Shown here piece after piece: positions 31,783-43,116 of a stretch of 64,000 nucleotides of DNA. The stretch lies in the NCBI RefSeq assembly GCF_027942865.1, contig NC_134512.1:2763001-2827000 (forward strand), read 5' to 3'. The position numbers and the translations under genes are program-made. This stretch comes from Odontesthes bonariensis (Eukaryota; Chordata; Actinopteri; Atheriniformes; Atherinopsidae). The notes under the pieces are model-generated. The model saw only the letters and a program-made list of their open reading frames with translations. It made no database searches and was not told the origin of the DNA. Numbering within the stretch: position 1 is the stretch's first letter; each line of letters begins with the position of its first letter.

Positions 31783-34700
31783 ATGTCGGAGTGAGTAATT
31801 CTGGGTCTAATTTTTCTTTATATTAACCCAAGTTATTCACGCATTTTAAATAAACAAAACTGCTGTAATTGGAAGAATCATATACCCTAACTTTAAAATT
31901 CTATCATAACAAATTGGTGTTTTCTTAAATCTTTAAGAAAAAAGATGTCTTCAAGTCGCAAGCTTCATCTAAAGGTAAAAGATCCTTTTTTTTTCAAGGT
32001 TTTATACACATACACACACATAAGAACCAAAATAGTCTGAATGTCTTCATTGTGCCCTGAAGTTTGGTGTCATGGGTCTATTTCTTTGGCAGAGTTTGAT
32101 GCTATCCATCGCTAAAGGTTTACTGGAGGAGGAGGAGAGAGAGCGAGAGGAAGAGAGGGAGAGGTACATGGCTGAGAGCTGCCCTCCTCTGTCCATGCCG
32201 AGAACCATGCAAGAGCTGCAGGTGTGTCCCAAACCAGAGCCGACATTTATGTCAGAATGTACGTTTTCAAACTGAAAACTTCAGTTTTCCCAACATTAAA
32301 GCAGATGGTTTGTATCTCTATGCTGAAGCGATCCTGCCTTCAGTCAAACTCCTGGAGCTTTCTGTAGGGTGTAACCTCTGTTGCTCTTACACAGGTGAAA
32401 AACAGCTTCACTGGATTAAGACTTGGGCAGCAGAGCATATTCCACCTCCCATCCTGGGAAACTCTGATAGCTACACTGGAAAAAATGCCCCTCCAAAAAT
32501 AAGTAAAAAAAACAACAAATACAAGACGTTTTCGCTTGAAATAAGCAAAAAAAATCTGCCAATGGAACTAGTGGAAATCGGCTTGTCAAGATTTCTTGAA
32601 ATAAGATGTGATATTTAGGACTTTTGAGATAAAAGTGATCTTGAAATTAGCTTAAAAACCTCTTCAAATGTCAAAAAAGCTTGTTTCATGTGATATGTGA
32701 CTCAAAACAATTTGTTTTCAAGACTTTTTCATTTAAAGGCAGGGTAGGGGATCTTTTTCTGGAGCATTTTTTTACATATTGCTTGAAATACTCTTCACAC
32801 CCTCATTGCAACCAATTAATTAAAAGTTTTGACACAAATATGAAAAGTTTTAGTGGCCTCTAGAACGTACAATCTAGGAAAAACAGTATCCAATCATTGT
32901 GAACGGACCGTTCACAATGATTGGATTCTGATGCCGTCTATCAAACTGCAATCTGCTCCTCCCTCCTCCCTCCCCCTCCCCCTCCCCCTCCCCCTCCTTC
33001 CCCCTCCTTCTCCCTGTGCGCGTACCCTGCTCCGTGAACGAAGCTTGGCAGGAAGCTAAACTAGAGCCAGCTTGGCTAGCACCTAGCATTATTAAACGTA
33101 TAGTTAGCATAAACTAAATACTAAATACTAAATACGGCAACAATCGATGCTTGCTGTCAGAACAGCGCTCGTGCACCTTCGTGCTCGTGCGCGTTCATGT
33201 ACTCTAGAGGCGTGCCTTCGGGAAGAAAGTGAAGAAAAGGGTTGGGACTTTTTACCTGTGTATTTTCAAAATGCAGCTTCGCTGGACTCAAAATCCAGGA
33301 TCTCCTACCCTACCTTTAAGTAGATATTCCAGATGTATTGTCTTCAAACAAGTCCCTATATCTGGCTGAAATAGTACTTGTTAGGCAGTTGTGTCTCATA
33401 TTAAGTGTAATGAGATATTTTGACTAGAAATGAGACAAATATACTGGTAAGACTTTGATTTTTTTCCAGTGTATAACCTAATGTTGACCACAGTGGTACT
33501 GCTGAATGACAGTATGGCCCTGTGAGTTTTGGCTTATATGAATGCTTAGGGAATGCTCCCCTATACCTCTGAATTCAGAGTCCAGTCTTACCAAAAAAAT
33601 GGCAAAAAAGTACGTTTGTCAACAAGTTAAAAATGTAGCAGTGTCAGAATCTATGGTTGTAAATTGTGAGAGTCAAAACTATTAAAATTTTTGTAACTGT
33701 ATAACCACGATCATATATTCTAGCTCTAAGCATAAACCTTTGTTTTCAAACAAGCAATCTCTTGCTCGAAGGCTTGTGGTACAGTACCTTCCACCACTCT
33801 GGGCCTGTTCAGCAGTGGTGAGAGATGAGGTGCTTAGAATCTACATTAACGCCTGAATTTATATAGCTGTATATAAAAAAATGTTTTGTGTGTGTTTTAG
33901 CCTTTAAGTAGATGGTAAATAACGCTGAGATTATTAATTTCACATTTGCACAAAAAATAAATAGAAATTTTGGTATCTTGCAAATTTGAGACAACAGGCA
34001 TCCTGGGGGGGTATTCCTAGAAAGTAGCTAAAGAAAGCCATGCTATAGCCGGTAAAGCCTGATTCTTACTCGGCGCAACCTCGCTTTGACCCATTCTTAC
34101 TAGCTGGTCGCAAATGGCGCAAACGGTCACGTGACCCAAAATTCCGCCACGCCCCCCGTCGCAAGCTAAAAAATCCTCGCGCGTCGCAAGGGCGCGCACA
34201 CAACTTTTTTTCTGACTTCGCGCGAGAAACAGCTGACCAAGAGAAAGGAAACATGAACACTGCAGAGACCGCGGTGACCGAGAGGGTGCGCCTCTACAAA
34301 CATCTGTACGACACGTCTATGAAGTTACACTGGGACAACGTTGTCCCAAAGGACAACGTTTGACAACGTTTGACAAAGTTCGTCTTGTTGCAAAGGACGA
34401 ACATTCCACCTTCTCTTCTGTTTTTGCCGCAGCCGCTTAGCTCTGAGATACATATACAGTTCTACACCCAGAGTAAATTCATTCCGCATCAGATGTGCCA
34501 GCCTCTGCTGACGTGACACCACAGGTGGCATTGTGTATGCTTTCTTCGTATGCTTTTCAGCTTGTTTCCTCAACAGTGACGCTCGCTGGTCTGGAGAGAA
34601 CTGCAAATGTGACGCATACTCGGCGCAAACTGCGCTTATGAGCTGAAGGAACTGTGAAGGGGCTGGCGCTTTCGATGACGTCATTAATGGTTCTCGAGCC

Positions 34701-37700
34701 AGAACAGTTGCGCGGTTGCGCCGAGTAAAGGCTGATTCTCACTCGGCGCAACCTCGCTCTTACTAGCTGGTCGCAAATGGCGCAAACGGTCACGTGACCC
34801 AAAATTCCGCCACGCCCCCCGTCGCAAGCTAGAAAATCCTCGCGCGTCGCAAGGTCGCGCACACAACTTTTTTTCTGACTTCGCATGCGCTCAACCGGAA
34901 ACAGCTGACCAAGAAAAAAAAAAAATGAACACTGCAGAGACCGCGGTGACCGAGAGGGTGCGCCTCTACAAACATCTGTACGACACGTACGTTGTTTCCT
35001 CAACAGTGACGCCCGCTGGTCTGGAGAGAACTGCAAATGTGACGCATACTCGGCGCAAACTGCGCTTATGAGCTGAAGGAACTGTGAAGGGGCTGGCGCT
35101 TTCGATGACGTCATTAATGGTTCTCGAGCCAGAACAGTTGCGCGGTTGCGCCGAGTAAGAATCAGCCTTTATCAGGCTTTAAAGCCTCAAGTCGTTCCCC
35201 AAAGCCATTCCAGCTGCATCTCGGTGAGGCTAATCCAAGCGAGGCTTACATAGCCTAGCTTAGTGCGAGTGCACGAGGAACGTAAGAAGCCCTGACGAGT
35301 GGATGGTGGAAAAACGGAGATCTCTGTGAAAAGGAGAGCGAGACAAGAGCTGTTATTTTTTCGGCAGCTGAACAAATAATGCTGATGGAGCTGTATGAGG
35401 ATTTTAAAAGTGTCATCACCAGAAATGGTAATACAGCTGCGATCAATAAAGCGAAGAAACGGCATGACTAGCAACTGCTGACAGACTAAATGCGTAAGTT
35501 ATGAAAGTTTCATACCATTGACATTCATTTTACTGTCCTCATGTATTTATGCTCTCCTCTTTGTGTTATAATGTGTTTACATAAAGCATGCTGAATTGTC
35601 TCTGTATGAGATGTACAGCACACATATACTGGCCCTGCTCAGTTTATTAATAACCCAATAATCGACACGCATCATCATACTTTGTGACTATATTATCCTG
35701 TGTGTGACCCACATATTAATTTTTCACTGTTACATCTCAACAGGATCAATCTTAACAGCCAAAAGCGTACCTGGCAGCAGGTGAAGGTAAAGTACAGGAA
35801 CATATTTCAGAGTGGTAAGTAGCCTTTGAAGAAATGTGTTTGTCCAATAAAGAGAGATATGGAAGAAACTGAAAATAAAAAAGATCAAGCTAGAGATTAT
35901 GAAACTGGAGATGGATGTTAGTATAAATTCAGATAAAGGAGAATTTCGTGTTGTGAACTGTATTTAATTCTGTTTTCTCTCCACAGCTTGAGAAACATGT
36001 AATAATAATTAAACAATTCAACACAACTTGAACTCAAACTTGTCATTATTGTACGGTTCATGCAAAGTGTTAGAAAAGTGTTTTTTACATTTATATTCAC
36101 AGTGGGGTGCCATGACCTAAACGTGTGGAAAGTTATAAATCATCTCTGTCCATTTAGCGAGCATTAAAGAGAAACAAATAAAATCATTTAAATTAATTTA
36201 AAAACAAGCAACATTCAAGATAAATTAAAAGATAGCGTGCAGATTTCATGCATAGACACATGAGAACAGAAATGTCTTTAACCTGGATTTAAAAATGTCT
36301 ACATTTGGTGAAAGTTTAATCTCCACTGGCAGTTTGTTCCACTTGTTTGCAGCATAACAGCTAAATGCTGCTTCTCCATGTTTAGTCTGGACTCTGGACT
36401 GGACCAGCTGACCTGAGGCCTTGGATCTAAGAGCTCTGCTGGCTTTATATTCTCTGAACATATCACAGATGTATTTTGGGCCTAAACCGTTCTGGGATTT
36501 GTAAACCATCAGCAGGCTTTTAAAATCTATTCTGTGACTGACTGGAAGCCAGTGTAAAGATTTTAAAGCTGCTGTGATGTGTTCAGATCTCTTAGTCCGG
36601 GTTAAAACTCCAGCAGCAGCGTTCTGGATGAGCTGCAGATGTTTAATGCTCTTTTTGGGGGACTCAACGAAGAAAAGACTTGAGTCTGAAAAGTTGTCCA
36701 CAAGACAAAATGTATAAAATATGAAGTATACTATTAATTTAAGATGGCTCTGTCAGAAGTCAGCCATGGTGCCTGAGAAGTTTAAGCAATGAACATGTAT
36801 TTAATTTGGCCAAAGGTCATTTCTATCTGTGCCCTTGTTGTATCATGTGCATGTGCATGTGCATGTGCATGTGCATGGTGGAACGCCCTCTCCGCCCTTG
36901 TTCCTGGATCAGGATATGGCGTGAGGAGGTACGGCCAGCATGCATAGCCTCTGTCCCCAAGCAGGACACCATTGAACTCTCCTGCAGAATAAGAGAAATG
37001 TTGGATGGATATACATGTGTTAAGACTTGGCAATTTGATGCAATATGTGCCTTATATGGCTATTTATAATAAAGTATGATGAGCACTTTAAATTCCTTAA
37101 GATGACCTCTACACCTGACCTCTCATTAGATTACCAAAATTCTGCCTATGCTACACCTTACTTCAAAAGTACACTCCTTCAGGTCAGTAAAATTCTTGCG
37201 CCTTGTGCAAACCTCTGTGCCAGTGAGGATGCTCGGAAGATCCTAGAATCATGAACTGATCCCGGCCATTTAGCCTCAATGTTGGAAATTAAATGACCTC
37301 CATCACAGATCATCTGTATGCACGGAGGATAGGAGTCAATGATGAGCTTTCACAGGGCATAAATGTAACATTGCTCAGCATTACTCAAAGGGGTTGATGT
37401 GGTATTTTTCAAAATGAGAAATCCAGTTCAGAGTCTATGGACAATTATCCCCAAGTGTACCTGAACATTTAGGATATGGAAAAATGTTTGGTTTACATAG
37501 TGAGCCTCCACGGGTCCAGCAGGAGCCTGGACAATGTGACAATGTTTAAATCCAGACTGAAAACAGTTCTATTTAGATGTCCATATGACACCTGAAAGTA
37601 TTTTATCTGCACTCTTCACTTTTAAATGAATTAATTAATGATTTTTGTGTTTTTTGGAATGATTTTATTGGCTTTGTAGTAAATTCTGAGAGAGGTCGTC

Positions 37701-40700
37701 TTCAAAAACCGGTGTAAAAAATGAGTGATGAAGAAAGCTGCTGAAACGGACGTAGTCGAACAAAAGAAATCTTTATTTCTGTCATCAGGTCCGTCTCAGT
37801 TACAGAAAATGCATCCTCTGGGAGAGCCTGTTGTCAAATCGAAAAACTCTCTGCCTGGGGAGAGATAGTCCCTTACTTTTAAAGAAGATTCAAGGCCACT
37901 GGTCCAGGCGTAAAGCCAAGAGATATGGTCTGACTGCACGAATGTCTCATATCAAATCTACCTTATTTGGTAAAATGTTAAGGGCTTGTTTTTCAGTGTT
38001 CTTGGTGAACATTTCTTTCCGGAGTCCGTTTCAGCCGGTCGGACATTTTTTGAGTTGCAGCTAAGCTAAGCTTCAACTTTAGCCTGCCCGAGACCAGGCT
38101 AGTTCAGCAGCATAAATTACCATGGTTACTCAGCGGGCGTTCAAATAAGCCACCTTTATGGAACGGAACTCTCGCTAAATTTAGCCAGAAGTAGCGAAAT
38201 AAGCCAGGGTTTCCGCTAAGCCAGCTTCTAGGAATACCCCCCAGGTCAATTTGGTATGTTTGGTATGTAATTTGGTATGTTGCTTATTTGCAACACCAGG
38301 CATAATGGTCAATAATAAGATAACAACAACACAGTAATATAACAGTGAAAAAACAATGTTTATTTAGTGAATATGGACTAACTGGCATAAAACCGGGGAA
38401 TAAAGATGCTATCTCAGCTGGTTGATTGAGTCAAACGGTTTGTAGCATATATGCGACAATAGGCGTTAAGGGGTTAATTGGTCCTTTTGCACCCAGGCAC
38501 ACTGATGCATGTGGAAAATGAAAGCTGAGAATCTTTGCACGGACTCTCCTACAAAGATGGGAGAACACAGAGCACATTGCAGCTTTTTGCATATGGGTGC
38601 ACCCTGGTTAGAATGCCCAACTGGTACTCATCCATTGCTGTCAGAATTTACTTTTGGAACTAAAGTCAAACTGGGCCATAGAGCAATGGAAGAAGACAAT
38701 TCTGATACAGTGGGACACCTTCAGAGGTCTTGTGGAGCCCTAAATTGACAGATTATTATTTGGTTGGGAAAATGATGATCTATAGAATATTAGACAAATG
38801 TTTTTTAATGTTGAAGTTGGCTGAAGTACCCTAATACCTCCAGCTCTTAGTTCTGATCTCTGAATAGCAAAACTTGTTTTTCAAGCTATGCTAAAGCACA
38901 AAATCCAAAGAAAGAATAAGAATTTAACTGTCAAAGTAGGCTGTTTGTCCTGTAATGCACAGGTCAGATCACAGCTCAGATACATAATACAAGATGTAAA
39001 AAGTTAGACACACAAATGTTTGTTTCTGTGCCCAGGAGCTGTGCAGGGAGATCCACCACAATATCGATGCTGCTGATGAGGAGCGGTACGACCTGGAGAT
39101 GAAAGTCAACAAAGCCATCAAGGAGGTAGATCAACCAAACACTCTAAACTAAAAACTAAAACTAAACTAACATAGCTTCATTTAGATTTATAACATGATT
39201 CTAAATGAATGCAATAGGTCCTTCCTAATAATGGACAACTTCCCAGCAACTTGAGTGAAACTTCATGGTCCTAAATGAACGTGGGGTATCAGCTTTAATC
39301 TTTTGCTTCAGGTGGCTTTGGATGCCTCATCATCCTTGGCATTAGAAATAAAAGGGGATGAAAACTGGTTTGTCTCATTCAATTCAAATTCAAATTCAAA
39401 TTCAAAAATACTTTATTTATCCCAGAGGGAAATTAAATGTTGATGTAGCTCAATTAAATCAAGGAGTTATTATAGATGCTGATGGCTGTGGGCAGGAAAG
39501 ATTTCCTGTAGCGGTCCGTTTTGCATCCAAACTGAAGAAGCCTTTGACTGAAGAGACTCTGTTTTCCGATAACAGTCTCATGGAGAGGATGTTCAGGGTT
39601 GTCCATAATTCTCTTGATTTTATGCAAAATCCTTCTTTGCATTATTGTCTCCAGAGGTTCCACAGTCGTCCCCAGAACAGAACCAGCCTTCCTTATCAGG
39701 TTGTTGAGTCTTTTTAGGTCCCTGGTTCTGATGCTGCTGCCCCAACAGATGACGCAAGAGGAAATGACGCTCTCAACAACAGACTTGTAGAAGATCTGCA
39801 ACATCTTGTTGCAAACCTTGAAGGACCTTAGCTTCCTCAAGAAGTACAGTCTGCTCTGTCCTTTCTTGTAGATGGCTTCACTGTTGTGTCTCCAGTCCAG
39901 TCTGTTGTCCACATGAACACCAAGGTATTTATATTCCTCAACCACCTCCACTTCTTCTCCCATGATGGAAACAGGGTTTGATCTGACCTTGTTTCTCCTG
40001 AAATCTACAATCATCTCCTTTGTTTTGTTAACATTCAAGATGAGATGATTGTTCCCACACCATGCCACAAAGCGGTCCACCAGCTCTCTGTACTCAGCTT
40101 CTTGTCCATCTCTGATACACCCGACAACTGCAGAGTCATCTGAATATTTCTGTAGATGACAGGAGTCTGACTTGTACTGGAAGTCTGAAGTGTACAGAGT
40201 GAAAAGGAATGGTGAGAGTACAGTCCCCTGTGGTGCTCCTGTGCTGCTGATCACCTGGTTAGACACACAATTCTTCAGTCTGACAAACTGTGGTCTGTTT
40301 ACAAAACTCAATGTTTCCCATCAGTGTCACATCCTTGGAAAAGACAGGATGGCAACTCTTTGATGTACAAACTGCGAGTGCTACACAGCCCCATTGTACT
40401 CACATCCTGTCTGACAGTCGGCTCGCTACTTCGGACTGCAGCCGATAGTTAGAGATCATTCGATGTGAAAGATTTGATATTGCTGTGGCGGCATTGACAT
40501 AGCTGGATAGACTTCTTGTGCACACAACAAAGTTATATTCACTGTTAGCTGTACATTTGAATCTTGCAAACACAACAATAGCTTTCTTCCTTGCTGGGTC
40601 ATAGCTGAACTAAAGAGTTGACCAGAAAATCTCCTTGTGCCAGTTCAAATCAAAGTTTCCTCGTTGTTTCTGGACTAACGGATAATCTCTCCATCCATCC

Positions 40701-42111
40701 ATTTTATACGCTTAATCCAATTCAGGGTCGGGGGAGGGGACTAGAGACTATCCACGCTTCTATTTGGCGCGAGGTGGGCTACACTCTCGTCAGGTTCCCA
40801 GTCCATCACAGAGCTGTACAATGTTTCCTTCGCATCAATTTTTGGGGGAAGGAGATTTTTTTTAAGAAACAAAACTCATTTCTAGATTTAGGAAACTTCC
40901 AAAATGCAATAAATGCTTACATCTGTCATTTGTGAATTTATCCGAACTGACCAACCTGCATATAAAAGTATTGACAAATTTAAAGCTTGATGCAACATCG
41001 CATTCAAAACCAGCTGGGACGAAAGCAAAGAAAGACGGAAAAGTTGATCAAATATAAAAGGAATAGGATGAGGAGCTTGGGCATCCAGGGGGAACTTGGA
41101 GTAGGGCCCCTACTCTTCCGCATCGAAAGGACTCAGCTGAGGTGGTTCGGACATCTGCTTAAAATGCTTCCTGGTTGTCTCCCTTTGGATGCTTTCCTGG
41201 CACATCCTACTGGGAGGAGGCTTTGGGGCAGACCCAGAACTAGTTGGAGGGATTATACATCCCTTCTGGCCTTGGAACGCCTCGGCATCTGCCAGGACGA
41301 GCTGGAGTGTTGCTGGGGACAGAGATGTCCCCAGCATCTCATTTACAAGATGTAAATCTTGCCTTTCATCCAAAAAATGTCTTGACTTCTAACTGACTGG
41401 TGAGGAATTAAAGCTCACAAAGCATTTCAGATGAGAGGTGAGATGTAGTCCTGCTGCCTTTTCTTCATGTTCTACTGTAAGATTGAAGTGACATGGGTGA
41501 CTGAGAATCTATACTGAAGTCTAAAATACACATGTTGTGGTTTCTATGAATATAAAATGGCAACGTCTTTCTCTGGCAATAGGCCTAACTGCAAATATGA
41601 TTTTCTGAAGAATTTCCATCAAATGTTTAGACATGGTGTGTGCATTACCCTTTTCCAGAAAGATGACCTTAAGATCAAAGTTCAAGACCTGATGGGCAAG
41701 TTCAAGAAGCCTGTCCTGAAGAAAGTACGCTTGTCTGCCGACGCCATGCTGAAGGCCCTGCTGGGCTCCAAACATACAGTCAACCTGGAACTGAGGGCCA
41801 ACCTGAAGCAGGTCAAGAAGGAAGTCAAAGAGGAGGTGAGAAACTATACAACTGTGCATACAGTAGAAAACACAGTGGCCAAAAGAAGATGACTCATATT
41901 CTGTGTTGACCTTATGCAGCCGGTCCATTTGTTTTTTGTTTGTTCCATTTGCTTTGTTCATTCTGAAATTGACCATCCATCCCAGTTCTGACTTTCTGAC
42001 CTCTTGCTGTTTCAGGATAAGGAACTTCGTGATGTTGGTGACTGGCGCAAAAACATTGAGGACAAATCTGGAATGGATGGAAGGAAGAAGATGTTTGAGG
42101 CGGAGGCTTAA
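31783..42111 (+). CDS. tnni2: Fast skeletal muscle troponin I (copy 1), six coding exons
   Basis: Troponin I is the inhibitory troponin subunit; it binds actin-tropomyosin, troponin C and troponin T and blocks contraction when calcium is low. Coding exons: 31783-31790, 31938-31974, 32093-32221, 39036-39125, 41659-41835, 42016-42111, all with GT/AG borders and matching phases, giving 178 residues. The N-terminus is [20 protein letters not shown]. An acidic/basic TnT-binding region follows ([10 protein letters not shown], then [16 protein letters not shown]). The inhibitory region is [20 protein letters not shown], and the C-terminal mobile domain ends [20 protein letters not shown]. It is shorter than cardiac troponin I because it lacks the cardiac N-terminal extension. 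The third coding intron (32222-39035) holds several transposons. A TTAA MITE lies 268 bp after the stop. Confidence 0.95.
32737..33315. mobile_element. TTAA-flanked MITE, 579 bp, in tnni2 intron
   Basis: Flanked by ttaa at 32733-32736 and 33316-33319. Terminal inverted repeats are aggcagggtaggggatc and its near complement gatctcctaccctacct. The interior holds a 39-bp palindrome (32888-32926) and a CCCCCT-rich tract (32958-33014). PiggyBac-type by its TTAA target; no ORF for a transposase. Confidence 0.82.
32888..32926. repeat. 39-bp palindrome, 19-bp perfect arms
   Basis: The arm atccaatcattgtgaacgg is followed by one base and its exact reverse complement. It lies within the 32737-33315 MITE. 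Confidence 0.88.
34053..35171. mobile_element. Two head-to-tail Harbinger-derived MITE units
   Basis: Unit A runs from 34053 to about 34729, unit B from about 34727 to 35171. Outer termini taaagcctgattcttactcg (34053) and gagtaagaatcagccttta (to 35171) are inverted repeats; the inner junction fuses a shortened right end to a fresh left end (gagtaaaggctgattctcac). Both units contain the start of a MADF/Myb-type ORF ([20 protein letters not shown]) on +. Unit A also keeps minus-strand sequence reading [14 protein letters not shown], like a HARBI1 N-terminus. Unit B is an internally deleted version of A. Confidence 0.7.
35346..35814 (+). pseudogene. Harbinger Myb/SANT-like protein remnant, two exons
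   Basis: The exon at about 35346-35510 reads [20 protein letters not shown] then two in-frame stops (TAG, TAA) near 35470-35495. The exon 35744-35814 reads [20 protein letters not shown], with a cag acceptor and gtaagt donor. This matches the Myb/SANT-like DNA-binding protein that helps Harbinger transposase enter the nucleus and bind its ends. The frame is broken. Confidence 0.65.
35815..36245. other. Internal Harbinger transposon sequence, no gene
   Basis: AT-rich spacer between the Myb-like remnant and an L2 insertion. No ORF of note. Confidence 0.45.
36246..36701 (-). pseudogene. L2-clade LINE reverse transcriptase C-terminus
   Basis: 151 open codons on the minus strand with the conserved fish L2-type C-terminal pattern: [59 protein letters not shown] and [11 protein letters not shown]. 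The catalytic RT domain is absent, so this is a 5'-truncated insertion inside the Harbinger element. Confidence 0.75.
36782..37345 (-). pseudogene. HARBI1-type transposase remnant with His-Ala expansion
   Basis: The minus-strand segment 37345-37179 reads [20 protein letters not shown], a core block of the Harbinger DDE nuclease. After an acceptor (ttctgcag), 36981-36782 reads [20 protein letters not shown] and then [16 protein letters not shown]. Between them the usual short AHART-like stretch is replaced by repeated His-Ala (codons cat gcn from a gtgcat hexamer microsatellite at about 36846-36876), followed by DTTRAQIE. The N-terminal part is missing. Confidence 0.7.
36846..36876 (+). repeat. 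(GTGCAT)n hexamer microsatellite
   Basis: About five hexamer units. They lie inside the transposase coding sequence, antisense, where they encode alternating His and Ala. Confidence 0.85.
37495..37680 (+). mobile_element. L2 LINE 3' end fragment
   Basis: Reads [19 protein letters not shown] followed by an AT-rich tail, the typical end of fish L2-type ORF2. It lies inside the Harbinger element. Confidence 0.55.
37681..39035. other. End of Harbinger element and tnni2 intron sequence
   Basis: No coding exon seen before the tnni2 exon at 39036. ORFs present have no recognisable domain. Confidence 0.5.
39378..40320 (-). pseudogene. 5'-truncated Rex1/CR1-like LINE (reverse transcriptase C-half) in tnni2 intron
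   Basis: An open minus-strand frame (40311-39454) runs from [10 protein letters not shown] through [20 protein letters not shown], the catalytic [10 protein letters not shown] box, and the thumb ([27 protein letters not shown]) to a stop. The 3' end has ccctctgggataaataaagt (as complement) and an (attcaa)n tail at 39378-39405. It differs from the copy at 59910-60781 by about three residues in 275. It is truncated before the first catalytic Asp region. It lies between tnni2 coding exons 4 and 5, opposite in orientation to the gene. Confidence 0.8.
40690..40815 (-). mobile_element. L2-type LINE tail, reverse orientation
   Basis: Starts ccatccattttatacgctta and includes ggtcgggggagggg and cagtccatcacagagc, the reverse complement of the usual L2 3' tail. 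Degraded. Confidence 0.5.
41060..41345 (+). pseudogene. Rex3 C-terminal scrap in tnni2 intron
   Basis: Reads [20 protein letters not shown], then [19 protein letters not shown] and [13 protein letters not shown], which is the Rex3 terminal domain. The tail is lost after cagcatctc. An old fragment. Confidence 0.75.
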
Positions 42112-42379
42112 AAGTGGCCACAGTATTTTTAGAATGTGTTTGTAATAGACGGGTATGGCCTGGTTACATTGTCATTCTAAAAGCAAAGATTAATCCTCTG
42201 AACCATCTTGTCAGCTGCTGAAACTGAACAAAGAAGCGTTAACCCTGTTTAAGAAGTCATTTTCTCTCACTTATTGGAATCCTGCTTTTTTGTCTAAAAT
42301 CATGGTAGTTCTGTTTCAGTCATATAACATCAATATTTGCAGAACCTAAGAAAAAAATACATAATCTTTTTATCATTAA

Positions 42380-43112
42380 GGCGAGACACTACAGGTGAAT
42401 AGGGTAATATTTTAAAATAATAGATATCACCATGAAACTTCCTCAGTTGATTACTTATACAAGTATGAAAAAAAATGTATTACAAGTTTTAGAAATTTGT
42501 ATGTTTAATTACGCAAATTAGGCATTATCTCATTAAATATGCGCACATTTGCATATATTTCCAGAAGCTAGATCTGAACATATGATAAAGCCAGGTGCAA
42601 AATTCTTTTTTCATTTTGTTGACACACAAAATGAAAAGAAAATTACAGAGGGATTTCAGGATATCTGCTTTTATTTCCTAGGAAATCAAAATATACTGTC
42701 CATAACCTAAAAAACATCAATTTTTGCCATATTTCTTTATTATAATGTCACATAAATCAGGCCAGGAATGATTTATCAACAAATCCTTCTGTAAATATCT
42801 TCAGAATACTGTTAAGTGTATAACTGGAAAGTTTGGTTTTAGTAGGTGCTCCATAGGCTGAGATATTGATACTGGAAAAATACAAAAACCTGATTTTGAG
42901 AAAACGGCATTTAAAGATTTAAATAGGGGGATTCATTTTGGTAAAAACGTACGTTTGGGCGAAACGTAACTGCCGCAATTATACAAAATGTGATGAAATA
43001 AACATTTTAATTTATGTTTTGTAATAACACATATTGAAGGAGTAGACTGGCCCAAAATCTAAAAATTGACCACTGCATGAAAAATCCCTGTTTTTGCCCG
43101 CCGTGTCTCGCC
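42380..43112. mobile_element. TTAA-flanked MITE, 733 bp, just 3' of tnni2
   Basis: Flanked by ttaa at 42376-42379 and 43113-43116. The termini ggcgagacac and gtgtctcgcc are exact inverted repeats. No ORF. It starts 268 bp after the tnni2 stop and may lie in its 3' UTR. Confidence 0.8.
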
Positions 43113-43116
43113 TTAA

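Larger units (their letters stand above)
34002..38245. mobile_element. Degraded PIF/Harbinger transposon in tnni2 intron
   Basis: The left terminus cctgggggggtattcctag (34002-34020) and right terminus ctaggaataccccccagg (to 38245) are inverted repeats differing by one G. The interior has the two-gene Harbinger layout: a Myb/SANT-like exon pair on + (35346-35814) and a HARBI1-type nuclease on - (37345-36782). Later arrivals are a tandem MITE pair (34053-35171) and two L2 fragments. No clean 3-bp target duplication is visible; flanks read gcat and tcaa, within a locally repeated ttggtat/caacaccaggcat context. Both genes are broken, so the element is dead. Confidence 0.75.

Noticed and set aside
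34557..35114. 185-codon minus-strand ORF
   Set aside because: It spans the junction of two MITE units, reading through their termini. Only a short part resembles a Harbinger N-terminus.
36782..37345. Possible host HARBI1 gene
   Set aside because: Lies within transposon termini, lacks an N-terminus and has a repeat expansion in a conserved block; a transposon remnant fits better.
41903..42145. 80-codon ORF over the last tnni2 exon
   Set aside because: It reads intron plus exon in the wrong frame; the true exon starts at 42016 after ttcag.
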